Source of the DNA: Aquila chrysaetos chrysaetos
Taxonomy: Eukaryota; Chordata; Aves; Accipitriformes; Accipitridae
Length of the DNA: 64,000 bases
Reading direction: 5' to 3'
Assembly (NCBI RefSeq): GCF_900496995.4
Contig: NC_044030.1
Coordinates: 13,885,851-13,949,850 of the forward strand
Part shown: positions 27,501 to 40,000 of the stretch, piece by piece
Layout of the letters: every line of letters begins with the position of its first letter
Position numbering within the stretch: the first letter of the stretch is position 1
The notes under the pieces: generated by a model
What the model saw: the letters and a program-made list of their open reading frames with translations, nothing else
Database searches by the model: none
What the model was told of the DNA's origin: nothing
Position numbers and translations under genes: made by a program

Positions 27501-30500
27501 GTCAGAAATGGGACTGGAAGTACACACAGTATCCCTTCAACCAAGATATGGAAAATGATAGCAAGTCTGTAATTCCAGTTTTTCTGGACAGAAAAGAGTG
27601 CTGCAGGTTTGGAGAAAGTCTCCATGGACAGCATTTTGCAGAGCTAGCTGCAAGACTTTTTCTTCTGTGGCTTGCAATGTATTTTGTAAGTATAAGAATT
27701 AATTTCTCTAATTCTGTCAATTTCATCTCTCAAAATATTTTAGTATTCTTACTTCCTATGTGACAGTACCAACTTAATTTTTGACAGGACTACAAAAAAC
27801 ATTATAAGACTATTCAAAGAGGTCTCTTTTCCTCTTATTTCTTTAATGAAATGCAATTCTAGCAATTGCATCTAGATAATTCTTTTACTGATCTTTTTGT
27901 ACTTCTGCTGACTAACAGTAGGATAAAGTACACATATTTGGACCAATTACACTTTTGAAAATATCATTCCACTCCTCATTCTCTCACTCGTTCCCCTAGT
28001 AAGCATAAAATATAATCTCTGGATATCTCAAAAGATTCAAAGGAAAGCTAGGATGTTTGAATGCAAAATTTCACAGGTTAATTTTAGTGTTTGGTGTTCT
28101 CACACACTTTAGCAAGTCCTGGTTCCCTATAAGCACTGCTTTACAAAGATATGTCAGCAAATTATTGTAAAAGTAATGCAAATATAGAAATTACCCACTT
28201 CTTTTTTTTTTTTGCATTTTATTCTCAAAAAAGAAAAAGCAAGCAGATCTTCAATGTTACTAAAAAGAAATAAAAAACTTTGCTTACAGAAAATGTAACA
28301 TGTGGCAGGGAATAGAAGATATATGTGGAAGAAATCAAACTTATACTAGGACAGATCTGCTTTTAGAAGCTCTTGTGTATCAAAAGATTGTGTGATATTC
28401 TGTTTTGTGGTTTAGTGAACAGTGACAGATTTCAATACTAAGCAAAATAGTAAATCAAGAAGTTCTTAGTGAGGCCCTGAGTTAAAAGAAGTGTTTTTGT
28501 GCTTAAATAGCCCATGCTGTTGTACCAAGATGTTCTCAGTCAAACTTCTTAGATAGACAATTACTTGTATATTCTTGCCGTGTTTACCTATCGCTAAGTA
28601 TCCTCCCCTCCCTGGCCCAAAAGCTTTTAATCTACTGTCCAATTTCAGTCAAACTTGATGAATATTGAGAATAGAACAGTTTGGGGTAACATGACAATAA
28701 TCATGTTTCATTATTTCCCTTGCTTACAGAATGATTTGCGAATTGCTGACTAGAAAATTAGGCATCTACTTTTTATTCCAGCCAGGCTGGCCAGCACTTT
28801 CTGTCACTCAATTTATCTGATAACAGCCTTTGTTACTGATGCAACATAGTAAGTCCCACTTTTGCTGAGTTTAGCATCTTATGTAGCCACTTAACTCACC
28901 CAAAGTATCTTATCAGACAGTTTGCTTTACATCTTTGTTGTACAGGTGTAAATGACTATCCAGAATGTACAGGAGCACCAGGCAAAATGAAAGTATATCA
29001 ACGATGCACAGCATCATAGTGTAAAGAACATCATTCATGCAACAGACATATATTTAAATCAATAATGTGCAAATATATGCAAGACTTCCATTTCACTGAA
29101 GTTCTGTAAAAATACTAGCTTTGAAGAAGAATTAAGTGGTTATTCTTAAATGTTCTCCACATCATTTTGATTCTGGTCCTCTGAGACAATAGTTAAGATT
29201 TCTATGAAGTTCAATGACATTAGCAGAGGATATTAAAGTGCTGAAAACTCAAGCTAAAAAACTACTGTCAATGGAGGAAGGACTGCTGAGATGGCTACAA
29301 AAGAGGCCTATTTCTGTATAATCCAAGAGGCTTCAGTGGACAGTGAATGACATGCCATCAGTTCCCTGGAGCAGAGCTGAATTTCATGGCCTTCCAACAT
29401 CATGCTGACAACTTCTGGATAGAAGTTTAGCAATGAATTATGTAGAAATAGTGCTATTTAACTTACTGTTGAAAATGGTTAGATAGCTCTCTCATCTGTG
29501 TAAAAATAGAATCTTGAATTGTTCAAAATCAAGAATCAGCATGTAAATTAATGAAAGATGGATCTGAAATTCTTCTGAAACTCAATCGAGAAGGTTTTGA
29601 GCCTGCAGGATAGAACTCTCTGCATTTTTTCAAATTTTACTTCTGAGCCAGGACAACTGAAAAACATGAAAATCATAAAAGCAGAACATCTCCTGCAATG
29701 CTGAGTCCAGCAAAGAGTTGTAAAAATAAGCAAACAAAAGGAATTGTAAAATTCTGAACATCATGAATCCTGTAGAAATCATTTTAGCTGACAATACCGA
29801 AGAAGTTCTTTCGTGACATTGCCAATGCTTACCAAACAAGTGGGTGTTTTTCTGTGCTGGTTTTTTGAATACAAATTGATCTTTTAATAGGCCATTGCTG
29901 GTAAGCCTCTCAGACAGTCTGTCCTTGTGCACCTGTGGCAAGACTATGAGCATAACATCAAAGAGTATAAGTGTGTTGTGGCTGCTTTTTGTCTATAATG
30001 AAGGGCTGGTAATGAGAGGTGATCTTTGAGCCTTGGAAAGTTTAGTGAATGCAGCAATAGAAGTTTTGATGAACCTTTTGGAACCTTTTGGAACTTGCTG
30101 AACCACTTTTGGAACTTGATTGTCCCTCTTCTTCTTTTTTCCCCCTAAAGCTTACAAAAATATAATATCAAAGAATTTAGAAACTCCACAGGCAGCTCTG
30201 TGCCAAAGGCATGTCAGATTTTGTTGAAATGCCAAGGCTTGGGGTTAACATGTTGATTTCTATGCAATTGAACCAAACTGCCAGGGTGAGACTCTTTCCT
30301 CATCCAGAGGGGGCTTGACCCTGCCTAATTCTTGTTCAGAGGAGTCAGGCTTCTCCCAGTGCCTGGTGTTTGAGGGGAGACAAGGGGAAAGAAGAAGAAA
30401 ATATGAAGGACTGTTAAATATAAAGAAGGTCAAAGTAGTACCATCTCGCCTGGATGACTAAACCCAAAATATGGATGAATCTAACAGAGACCATCACCTC

Positions 30501-30648
30501 TTCCACTCCTTTTTATTTCCAGGCTGAAGATCAGCCTTTGGTGGCTAAACCACGTGAAACTATTTCTAGGTACAGCACAGCTGTACAAGCCTAAAGGTTG
30601 TTGCTGTGAACACCTTTCATCCCTCAGCTCCCGATACCTGATATATAC
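15594..30648. other. 15-kb unique AT-rich DNA, no gene recognised
   Basis: No exon, RNA gene or transposon end could be defended. The longest frame (19130-19573, minus, 147 codons) lies in a GC-richer block and matches nothing I recognise. It overlaps a second frame (18964-19236, minus), so at most one could be real. A compact, apparently undecayed block at about 18025-18185 is noted as a possible conserved non-coding element. A small tandem repeat with unit GAACCTTTTG occurs at 30071-30100, with a degenerate continuation to about 30118. Confidence 0.55.
30071..30118. repeat. Short tandem repeat, unit GAACCTTTTG
   Basis: Two perfect units are followed by GAACTTGCTG and a further partial unit ending TTTTGGAACTTG. 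This is a small degenerate direct repeat, probably from replication slippage. No functional association is visible. Confidence 0.7.
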
Positions 30649-31065
30649 TGTTCTGGGTTCAGCTGGGATAGAGTTAATTTTCAGAGGAACCTGGGAGGGC
30701 GCACAGCCGGGACAGCTGACCTGAACTAGCCAAGGAGCTATTCCATACCATGTGCCATCATGCTCAGTATATAAATGGGGAGTGGGCTGGGGGGGTCTCT
30801 CAGGTTTCAGGTGGGGGAAGTGCCGGAGCATCAGGTTCCGGGTGGTGAGCAGTTGCACCATGCGTCACTCGTTTTGTATATTCTTTTATTACTACCGTTG
30901 TTGTTGTTGTGACTTCTCTTTTTGTGTTGTCCAGTAAATTGGCCTTACCTCAACCCTCGAGGTTCCGTTTTTTTTTTTTTTTCTTTTCTCCTTTCTGATT
31001 CTCCTCCCCATCCCACCGGAGCGGCTGCGTGGTCCTTTGTTACCGGCTGGGCTGAAACCACGACG
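30649..31065 (+). mobile_element. Solo LTR, same family as 15138-15593 (417 bp)
   Basis: The LTR starts TGTTCTGGGTTCAGCTGGGA and ends ...GCTGAAACCACGACG, where the expected terminal CA appears mutated to CG. It is flanked by TATAC at 30644-30648 and 31066-31070, the same five bases that flank its relative at 15138. The TATA box is TATATAAA at 30768-30775. A (TTG)n stretch near 30898-30912 and a T tract near 30969-30983 match the A-rich tracts of the minus-strand copy. No internal retroviral sequence adjoins it, so it is a solo LTR. Confidence 0.9.
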
Positions 31066-31070
31066 TATAC

Positions 31071-34000
31071 TCATCCACTTAAGGAACCCGTAATGTTATA
31101 GAGATCCTGGCTTTAGAAAGGGCATCAATCAGTTGAGTTTCTGGGACAAAAATGAAATTGCTTTCATGGAAATGCATTCAGAAAGAAGGCAAAAATAGTG
31201 TTAACACTATATCTAACTGTCCCGTGAATATTCTTGAGAGACAAATGGCAATATGGCTTAGAAAGAACTTTTCACTAGTAACAGATAAATCAATCTGTAT
31301 TTAGACAAGAAGTACTTCAAGAGTTTTGTTCATGTTTTAAACAGCAAAGGATCTCTGTTGTTCTTACTTTGGTTGCATCTCGTTTCCCAAATGCTTGTTC
31401 ATGTAGCTTTGATTCAATTGATCTCCATGACCACTTCTCATTGCCACTCTATTTTGATCTTTCAGCAATTGAAGGGTACCTAAATATGGGAGGATTTTCT
31501 CATGCATGCAATGGAATAGTCATTCATTTGTACTAATTTTTCATGATCTGTCCTTTCAAAATCAGAAGCTTAGTAAAAAAAATAGCTCAATGCAGCCTGA
31601 TGCCAGCAAAACTGCACCTGTTTTTGCTTTGGATTCTTGTGCTTTGATGAAGAAGGAAAGAACAAAATTATTATGCACTCCATCTCTGGTTAAATAGATG
31701 ATGAAGGCTTAAAATAGTCTGCCAGTCAGAAGTGGCTACTGTACCAATGCTGCAGGAACAGGTTAAGGATGTGGAACAGAGGGAGTAATGAACATAACAT
31801 CAAAATTGTTTCTCCTAGGATGTTAAAGATTAATAAGATTAATATAAAGATTAATTCATATGGGTTTAGTGATTCTGCACAGTTTAGGCCACCAGTGCCT
31901 GAAACTTAGACTCCCACCAGGACTAAATTTCATCAAATATCTAGAAAATTCACCTGTTTCATGTGATGTCTCAAGCTGTCAAAAGCCTTGTCTCTGTAAT
32001 ACTGTGGTTAAAATACTTCTGTGTTTTGCTTTTAAATTAATTTAAGGTTCTCCTATTCATGCTTCCATACTTCAATTTTCACTGAAGGGTTCATGTGAAA
32101 GTGGTTGTCTAAGACCACCTTCCACGTTTTTCTTCCATAATACATGTTAGCATGTAACTAGACTTTCATAAAGGATGATTAAGTTGTTAAAACTGTGAGA
32201 CAATACAAAGATGCCCTCCAGGAAAAGCTAAATAAATTATCTGTATGGCTTTTATGGTGAAGGATGACACAATATTAATAAATATGGAGATTTTAAAATG
32301 CCAGGGTTTAAGACAACTCAAACCTACAACCTACAACTTTGTCCAAGTCTTCATAACAACTAAATGTGGCTACAAAACTATGTTCCTGGAAAAGGAGTAT
32401 AAATCAATCATAATTAATTCACAAGTATTAACAAGTTCTGCTATATTATTTTGGTAGTTGTCACCTGGGATAATCCTCATACGGCTCCAGTGGATCTTTA
32501 TTTTTCCAAGTTAAACTCTGGCAATCAAAACAGACTATAGCCTCACCTCAAAAAGGTAAATGGTAACAGGCTGAGAAATGAGCAATAGGCACAGTTCACC
32601 CTTCAGCACAAGTCAGTATCTAGGCTTTTGTGGACATCAAGAAGACATGATCGCACACCTCATGCCTAACTTAACAGCATGCCACAGAAATCTGTCTGAA
32701 GTGTGGCTGTGGCAAATTCACACTGCATTAGGCACACATACTAGCCAATGGTTGAAGACATCCTTCCAGGTCAAAGTTTGTCTATTTTGTTATCAGAGAA
32801 GATCAGAGGAATCTTCACAAAGCATTTTTAATGTAATCATAGTTACAAGCTGTGCTTTTTGGCTCAAGTAACTCATTAATGGCATGAAAAGGAACAGTGA
32901 GCCAGCTCTTCTTTGAGGAAATTATGTGGTAATAATAAGCTGCCTAATCCTTCAGGAGGACAGTCCATTTTGCAGAACAGATAATTTCCACATAGTTGAA
33001 AGAACACCATGAAAGCCCCTTGAAGACTGGCAGCTGACTACCGTACAGAGGGATGGGTTTTTGTTCTGTGTTTGCCAGCCAGTCTAGGCTATCAGCCTAA
33101 TAACTCTCTCAGTGCCTTATAACAGCTCTATGTAGAACCATTCAGAGCCCTTGATCACACCAGAAAGAGAATAAAGAGGCCTCCATACTCATGCAAGGAG
33201 GAAAGAAACCAAAGCATCTGCTTCTGTGAAAGCAAATCTATATAGCTGCTAACAACACTTTACAGTAGCATCAGTGAGGACATGAATACCAGAAGTTTGA
33301 ATATAATTTCTCATCTCGATGCTCTTTTTCATTAGTCAGCAATGGAATAGCATCATGTAAGCTGCAGCTGTTTTGGGTTGGGGGAGGGAGTAGATAGCTG
33401 TGAAAATGCTGAAGTTCAGGGTGGGCCAAAAAGCTCAGAAAAATGTGGCATTCATTTGGAAGCTGTTGAGAAACTAGGTTTGTTGGAATCCAGCCACACA
33501 ACTAGGTTTACAGTTCTGTTGTGAAAGGTGCATGTATTAAAATAGTGATAATGAAGAGTAAGCCAGCTTCATTCAAAACTGGGTTTGCCTTCCAGGCAAG
33601 GAAAGATTGAGCAGTAAAAGAGATTACCCTCTCTGAATAGCACAGAGAAAAAAGGAAGCTGTAACATAACCCTCCACAACTTCCCATGTGCCCAGATGGC
33701 TGCACTGGCAAAGCTTGTGCAAGGAGAGCGCAAGCTGAAGCTCTTCAAGGGTCTGTGGTATGTCTGTATTAGATCCCTGTGAAGTGACTTGGGACCAAAA
33801 GGGTTAGGAAATGCTAGACCAACCTGCAAGTGAAGTCCAGTAGTACAAGAAAGAAAAGGCATTGACCCTTAAATCACAGCTTTTTTTGTAGTCTTACCAT
33901 TGATGGACTTGATAAAGGGTAATAGGCTCTCATCTGGTTTACTGGGGAAGAAAACATGGTGTGTGCAACTGTGGCTGAACTCATGCCAAGCATAGCTCTG

Positions 34001-37000
34001 AGAGGGAGTGACTCTCACTGATCTTCTCCCAGACCTGTGCAGTTGCACTCAGGGAACGCACAATATTCCCCCTGCCAAAGCTTTCATCCCTCCCAGCATG
34101 CCACAGCCAGGTGAGAAATCAGCAGCCTTCCTCCCTGGCCCAGCCATTCAGAGGTATACAGTCAGTTGTGACTGAACAGATAAAAAAAATCCTATCTGCC
34201 ACCTCTTACAGGAATATAGTATCTTATAAAACTGTGTGGACAGTTTTTTCCAGATACTTTATATCCTCTTGGATTACCTGATTTACCTATGTTTTCCTCC
34301 ATTTCTCACCAGCTCTCAGTCATCTAAGGAAAGGCTGATGTTCTCAGGCATCACAGTGAGCACAAGTGAGCAATGGTGACTGGTGTCTAATTTCAGACAA
34401 CAGCCAATAATGTTGTGTGTACTAATGTCATAATGACAAAAAAAGGCTGAGCAGAAGCCATGCAATGATGATAAATGCTCCAATAGTTTATTCCATAATT
34501 GAAAGGTTGCCAGGCCATTCTACACCATGAAAATCCATGAGTTCAGATCTAAGTTTTCCAATGAGTGCTATATACATTTGTGTAACATTTGCACCAACAA
34601 ACCTGTCTTACATGGTGAGCAAACACAGGGGTGTAAATGAACTATTGTTTGTCTGACCCAACTGAAAAATCTCCTTGCTGCAAAGGCACTAATACAGACA
34701 TAAACATACTGTGGAGAGGACTTAGGCTTGCTGATAAAACTATAAAACTAAAAGGAAATGAAGCTGTAATACATAATAGTTGTATTTCAGGTGATGGACA
34801 GCTGCGTGTTCTTTACTGCTCAGGTTGGATTGTTGAAAACAAGGGTTTGGGCTAAACTCTGAAGAGCAGAAACCTGGCCTTGTGCTACACTATGTAGTAC
34901 AACAGATTACACAGTTTCACACAGAGTGAGTGAGGAAAGCTTAGCATAAGCTAAACTGCCTTAAGCTTTCTTGCATCTAATCTAAGAATGAATGTCAAAA
35001 ACCAACAGAAAAACAGCTGGCATTATTTGCCGCAGAGTGAACAGTTTCCAGGTGGGTTGTGTTTTTGCCATGAAGATTATTCTGTTTTCTTTTCTTACAG
35101 TCAATATAGCACTTTGTGAAAGAACTTTTGAAAATCAGATGTGAATGACACTTTAGCAGTTTCTGTTACACCCTCACTGATCAGATGTTGTATGTCTTGG
35201 ATGATGGCAGAAATATAATTTTCTGTAGGTGTTTTGCACAAAGTGTGAAAGTGTATGTGCAGCATTTCAGGGGTCAGGGTGAGGCTGTACATCTCTCCTG
35301 CAGCACAGGGACAGAAAACCCAGTGAGGGCAGTTTGGGGAAAAGGTTTTAAAAGTCTTTTTGGTGAAGGGAAGACCCTGTGTGCGTTGATCTGGAAAAGG
35401 TGAGTCAGAGAAGTACCCTGGTGCCACTACTGTGTTGGGGAAGTTGTTGCTATTGATGCTGTACCTCCAGCAAAACCAGTGTCGTCACTGGATGTGGGGA
35501 ATGAGGCCATGGGGTTATGTTCGAAGAACTTGGATCTTGTGCCTCACATCTCTTCCCAGTGCGTGACTGTGATGCCAGCTGACCAGAAAAGGACTAGTGA
35601 AGGATGGGAAAGAAGCTATGAGATTATTAATTCCCGAAGGAAAAGCCTGCTGGCTGTAACACTTAGCCATGGGGACTAGAACTAGACAAGACTCCTCTTT
35701 AGTTTAAGGCCTCAGTTTGTGATTGCCAAGCCTGTACTGTTGTCCCGTGTCGTCTCCCCCCTTTTCTTTTTTTTAATACTTAGCCTTTCCATCTTCACTG
35801 TCTCTAAGCAGCAAAAATGATGCAGACTGCTGTTCAGATTAGGAGGACTATATACAAGTCCCATAGCCAGTCTTTTGAATTTGGAAAATATCCATAATGG
35901 AATGAAACAGAAAAAGAATATTTAAGCAACAACAGAAATGCAAGAGAGAAGGTTCTTAATGGATATTTTCCAAATGACTCTCTGGGAGTTTCATATAGAT
36001 ATTGTAAATTCTCTGTGAATGTACCATTTGCTACAGAACTTGTTTTTTCCATGACACTGAAAAATAAGTGGCATTGCTGCAACATAAAACTAAACCATTC
36101 TGATGTGTGCATGGGTTCCATCTGCATACTTGATGTCTATAGTACTAGGGTTTAAATGTAACATAATGGCTTTTAATCGGCTGTTTATAGATGGGAGTTT
36201 TGTGCATAGTTTACTCTCAGTGATTTACATTAGACAGGAGACCAACTGTAGTTTTCTTTTTATTGTGCCTGTTTTAACTCACCATTGAGAATAAAAGCAA
36301 AGTAATGTGACTATACTCAAAGGACTCAGTTGTGGGATCAAAGAGAGATCGTGGAAACAATACTTACCTGATAGGATTATCTGCAAGGTGTAATACAGTG
36401 CAAGAGTAAACTTCATTAGATCTAATGCACGAGCCCAAAACACCCTTCCCAGAATGCTGATGGACTTTGTGGCAGCTCACCATGGCAGTTATAATACAAT
36501 ATCATAGCTGGAACAAGTTTGTATCTAAAAAAGAAAAAAAAAAACCCAAACCCAGGCCTTATGGATTTTTTTTCTTTTAAAATGGCCAGGTGCTCTCAAT
36601 ATCACTCACAGTAAGAGTCTTCTGGAAGACCTGTTACTAAACATTGTCTTAAAACAATTGCTTGAGTAAGGAAGGTTTTCTCTGACTGGAATTGCTTAGA
36701 GCAACTATCTAAAAATTCTTTAAGAACAAATGCAGCAGAACTACAGTACCATTTCTGAGACAAATTAACTCTCATTCTGGTCTTTCTGAGGTGTACTCAT
36801 TTGTCTCTCCCTCTGTACTCCTAGGCTGTTAAAATATACTAGTTATGATAAAAAAAATATTCCAGAGGAGTAAACAAATGGCAAAATGGTGAAATGATCA
36901 AAGTTAATTGCAAGGAAAGAATGAAGAGACTTTAAGTAAACATAATTAAGATTAGCTTTTGTTGAAGTAGTTTCATTACAGTTTGTGTAGGTTTTTTTGT

Positions 37001-40000
37001 CGCAAATTGAAGCCATTTAAAGATTTTTCTCTGTCACCTCTGAAAAGTCAAAGGAAGGGAAGAGAACCTCTTCACCAATCCAAGATTTTTGGGACCAATT
37101 CAGTAGGATGGAAAAAATGAAAAGCTAACAGAAGGAATTTTATCCCAAATTATAGTTCTAAATGAAAAAAAAAAACAAACCATGAAACCATGAAAAGGCC
37201 TATCCATACATCAGATATCTCCCCACAAGAAGGAATGGAAATCAAAACCAAGAACTAATAGCTATGCAAATTAATGGATGAGGACTGAGTCTGAGGAGTG
37301 GTGTTTCAGTAGCACTGACTAGTGAATTTCCCCATGCTAACAAAATGTGTAAGAGCTACCTGTTTGATTATTCCAGAATCAGAAAATCAACTGCTCTTAG
37401 GGGGTAAAGTGTACAGGATAGTGCAGTGCTGATCAGCAGTAAAATGACACCCAGGAGGTTAAATGAAAGACCTATGTAATATGTAATACATTTTGAGTCC
37501 AAAGGATCCTGTAAATCTGGAATGTCTGATTTGGATATCAATAATTCTTCGCTTTAATCACTTCAGTAACATAGAGTAATTATGAACTATTACTTTGGAA
37601 GGAACATTAAAAAATATCAACAACAATTAAAGGAGGAGTGAAAGAAGCAAACAGTGCAGAAAATCTGTCATTCTTACTTATTTATTAGTTATATAGGTGT
37701 TCAGGGAATACCTGCTATTAGCAATTACATGCTGATTTTTCTTTCCAATTACATTTTGCAGTATGTTTTGGTTTTGGGGGAAATCAGAGACTGAATTGAA
37801 AAGGGAACAAATCTGCAACAGGATGTTATTGAATGAGAAATGAAGCTTTTTAACAGGAATTTCTTGAAGAGTTACTGCTATAAATTCCAAAGGCCTAGCT
37901 GAAGAAGTGAATACAAAACAAGACAAAAGTTAGTGGCAGAATGGCCAGGCAGCAGAATTATTGTCCCAGCCCTTCAATACCTTTAGTTTGAGACCACTGA
38001 ACAAAGAATGAAGCCTTAAATGATTCAATACATGGGAAACCATGTGACTTTTTAATACAGAATATTTAAAATGTTCTATGTCTCATGTTTCACACTGTTT
38101 TGATAAACTCAAGATGTCTCCATTTTGCTATGAAATCAACAATGGGATGTGTGTCAAGGCTTCCACACAGAGCACTGAGAAAAAAAATCACAGAGGACAT
38201 GAGGCAATAATGCACGCACGGAGCAAAGAGTTCAGGAAAATTTGGCTGGTGAAAGGTTCAGTGTGGGTCTGGGAGATGATTTCAGCTTGCAGACCAGTTT
38301 GCTTGTTCTGTACTTTAGATTTCTGTGTGTATTTTTCCCCTTTGATTTTCAGAACCTGAAAGGGAGTCCTCCTCTGGACCCTTAGAAGTCCCAGTGCTTC
38401 CACAAAGCTCAACAGAGTTAAGGGTGCAAGGAAGAAGCAGATGTGAAAATGTAATCTCGTTTCATTCTGCCTATAAGTTACAACTTAGTATAACTTATAT
38501 ATATAGCTCCTTCCCTGCTTCTGTGTTTCAGGAAACATTTCCTTGCTTGGCAGTTTGAAAACACATGAAAGGAGGCTCGTCTTGTGCAGTAGTTGGTATT
38601 GCTAAGGTAGTTTCTTTTGCTAGAGCTGTACTCAGGTGCAAATCTGAAACTCCAGCTGCAAGTCATAGCCAATTGCTGTAACAGGGTAGATTCAGTGGGA
38701 CTCCACAAGGGCTTACCTTAGAGAATGATGCAGAAAGCCCTGGTGTGGTCATGTGTCAGAGAATTGAAGATACACACCATAACAACACAATTACACCTTG
38801 TAACTGGTTTTATATTGCTTCTGAAAGTCATTGCCCATCTCTATTATTGTAGTATAAATATTTCCTGCTGCTTCCATAAATATTCAGCTCCTCTTTAACC
38901 CTTGCTGACACCTTAATGTTAATGTTTATGTCACAGACTTCTGAACTTGAAGTAAAAAATTAATATGAATTATGCTTCAGGGATAGATATTTGGGTTTTT
39001 TTTCAAGTATCAACAGATTTTTAGGAACTTAAGTGCTAATTGCATAGTCATTTGTTATTACCTTTATGCAAAACAGGTAGCATTTGTATTAGTAAATGTA
39101 GTGATACTGATATCTGAGAAGACACATTGTTTGACATGTATTTTATACTAAATAGATTTTAGCAAGACAAATATACTAGACTAAATTATGCATTCCTTTT
39201 CCTTCACAGTGAATAAGCACTAGAGGGGATGAATTTTAATTTACCTATTTTACCTAAATTTTAGTTTACCTATTAAGTAAAATTACCAAAGTTTGTGGGT
39301 GAAAAAATGTCGGTCATAGAGGAAAAAACAATCTTGGCTCACAAGTTTATTTTGAGAATTTATCAATGGGAGCAGTGTTGCCAACAGCAAGCATTAAGAA
39401 AACATGAACCAAACCCCAAGAGCTGTATGTTTCTGAGTCGATCTTACATCAGTCCTGAAAGGTGGTTATTGCCCAGAGTATGAATATTTTAATATATACT
39501 GAATACTAGTTCTACATAGCCAGAGGACCAAGCTAGCAAAATCCATCAAGATTACCACAGGGGCTGATATGGACATCTCTCTCTCACAAACAATCTCTCT
39601 GTTTCTTCTCTCAATTTGGAAAAACTGAGCAGCATCTTATCTTCAGTGCTGTCTCATTACCTAAACAAAGCAGAGAAAAAAAGGCTCATGTTAGCCCATT
39701 CTGCAGAGGCCATTTGCAGCCTTAACACCTTCCCTTACTTGCATTTGGATCTTAGCACCAGTTCCCAGAGCCTGGAACAACTCTACTAGGAGGAGAAATG
39801 GGTGTTTGCTCTAGGAAAAGAGTGGAACAAGGGCACTTAAGGAAAGTGAAGTACGGAAGATAGTGAATAGGAAGAGGAAGATGGTTTAATTTTGAGTTGC
39901 TGCTCCCCTCTCCTTGAAACACAAGAGAACATTTTAAACTATTTAACTGTAGCAAACTGCAGAATTATATCAAAGTAATTAATTTACTATGTCATCAGAT

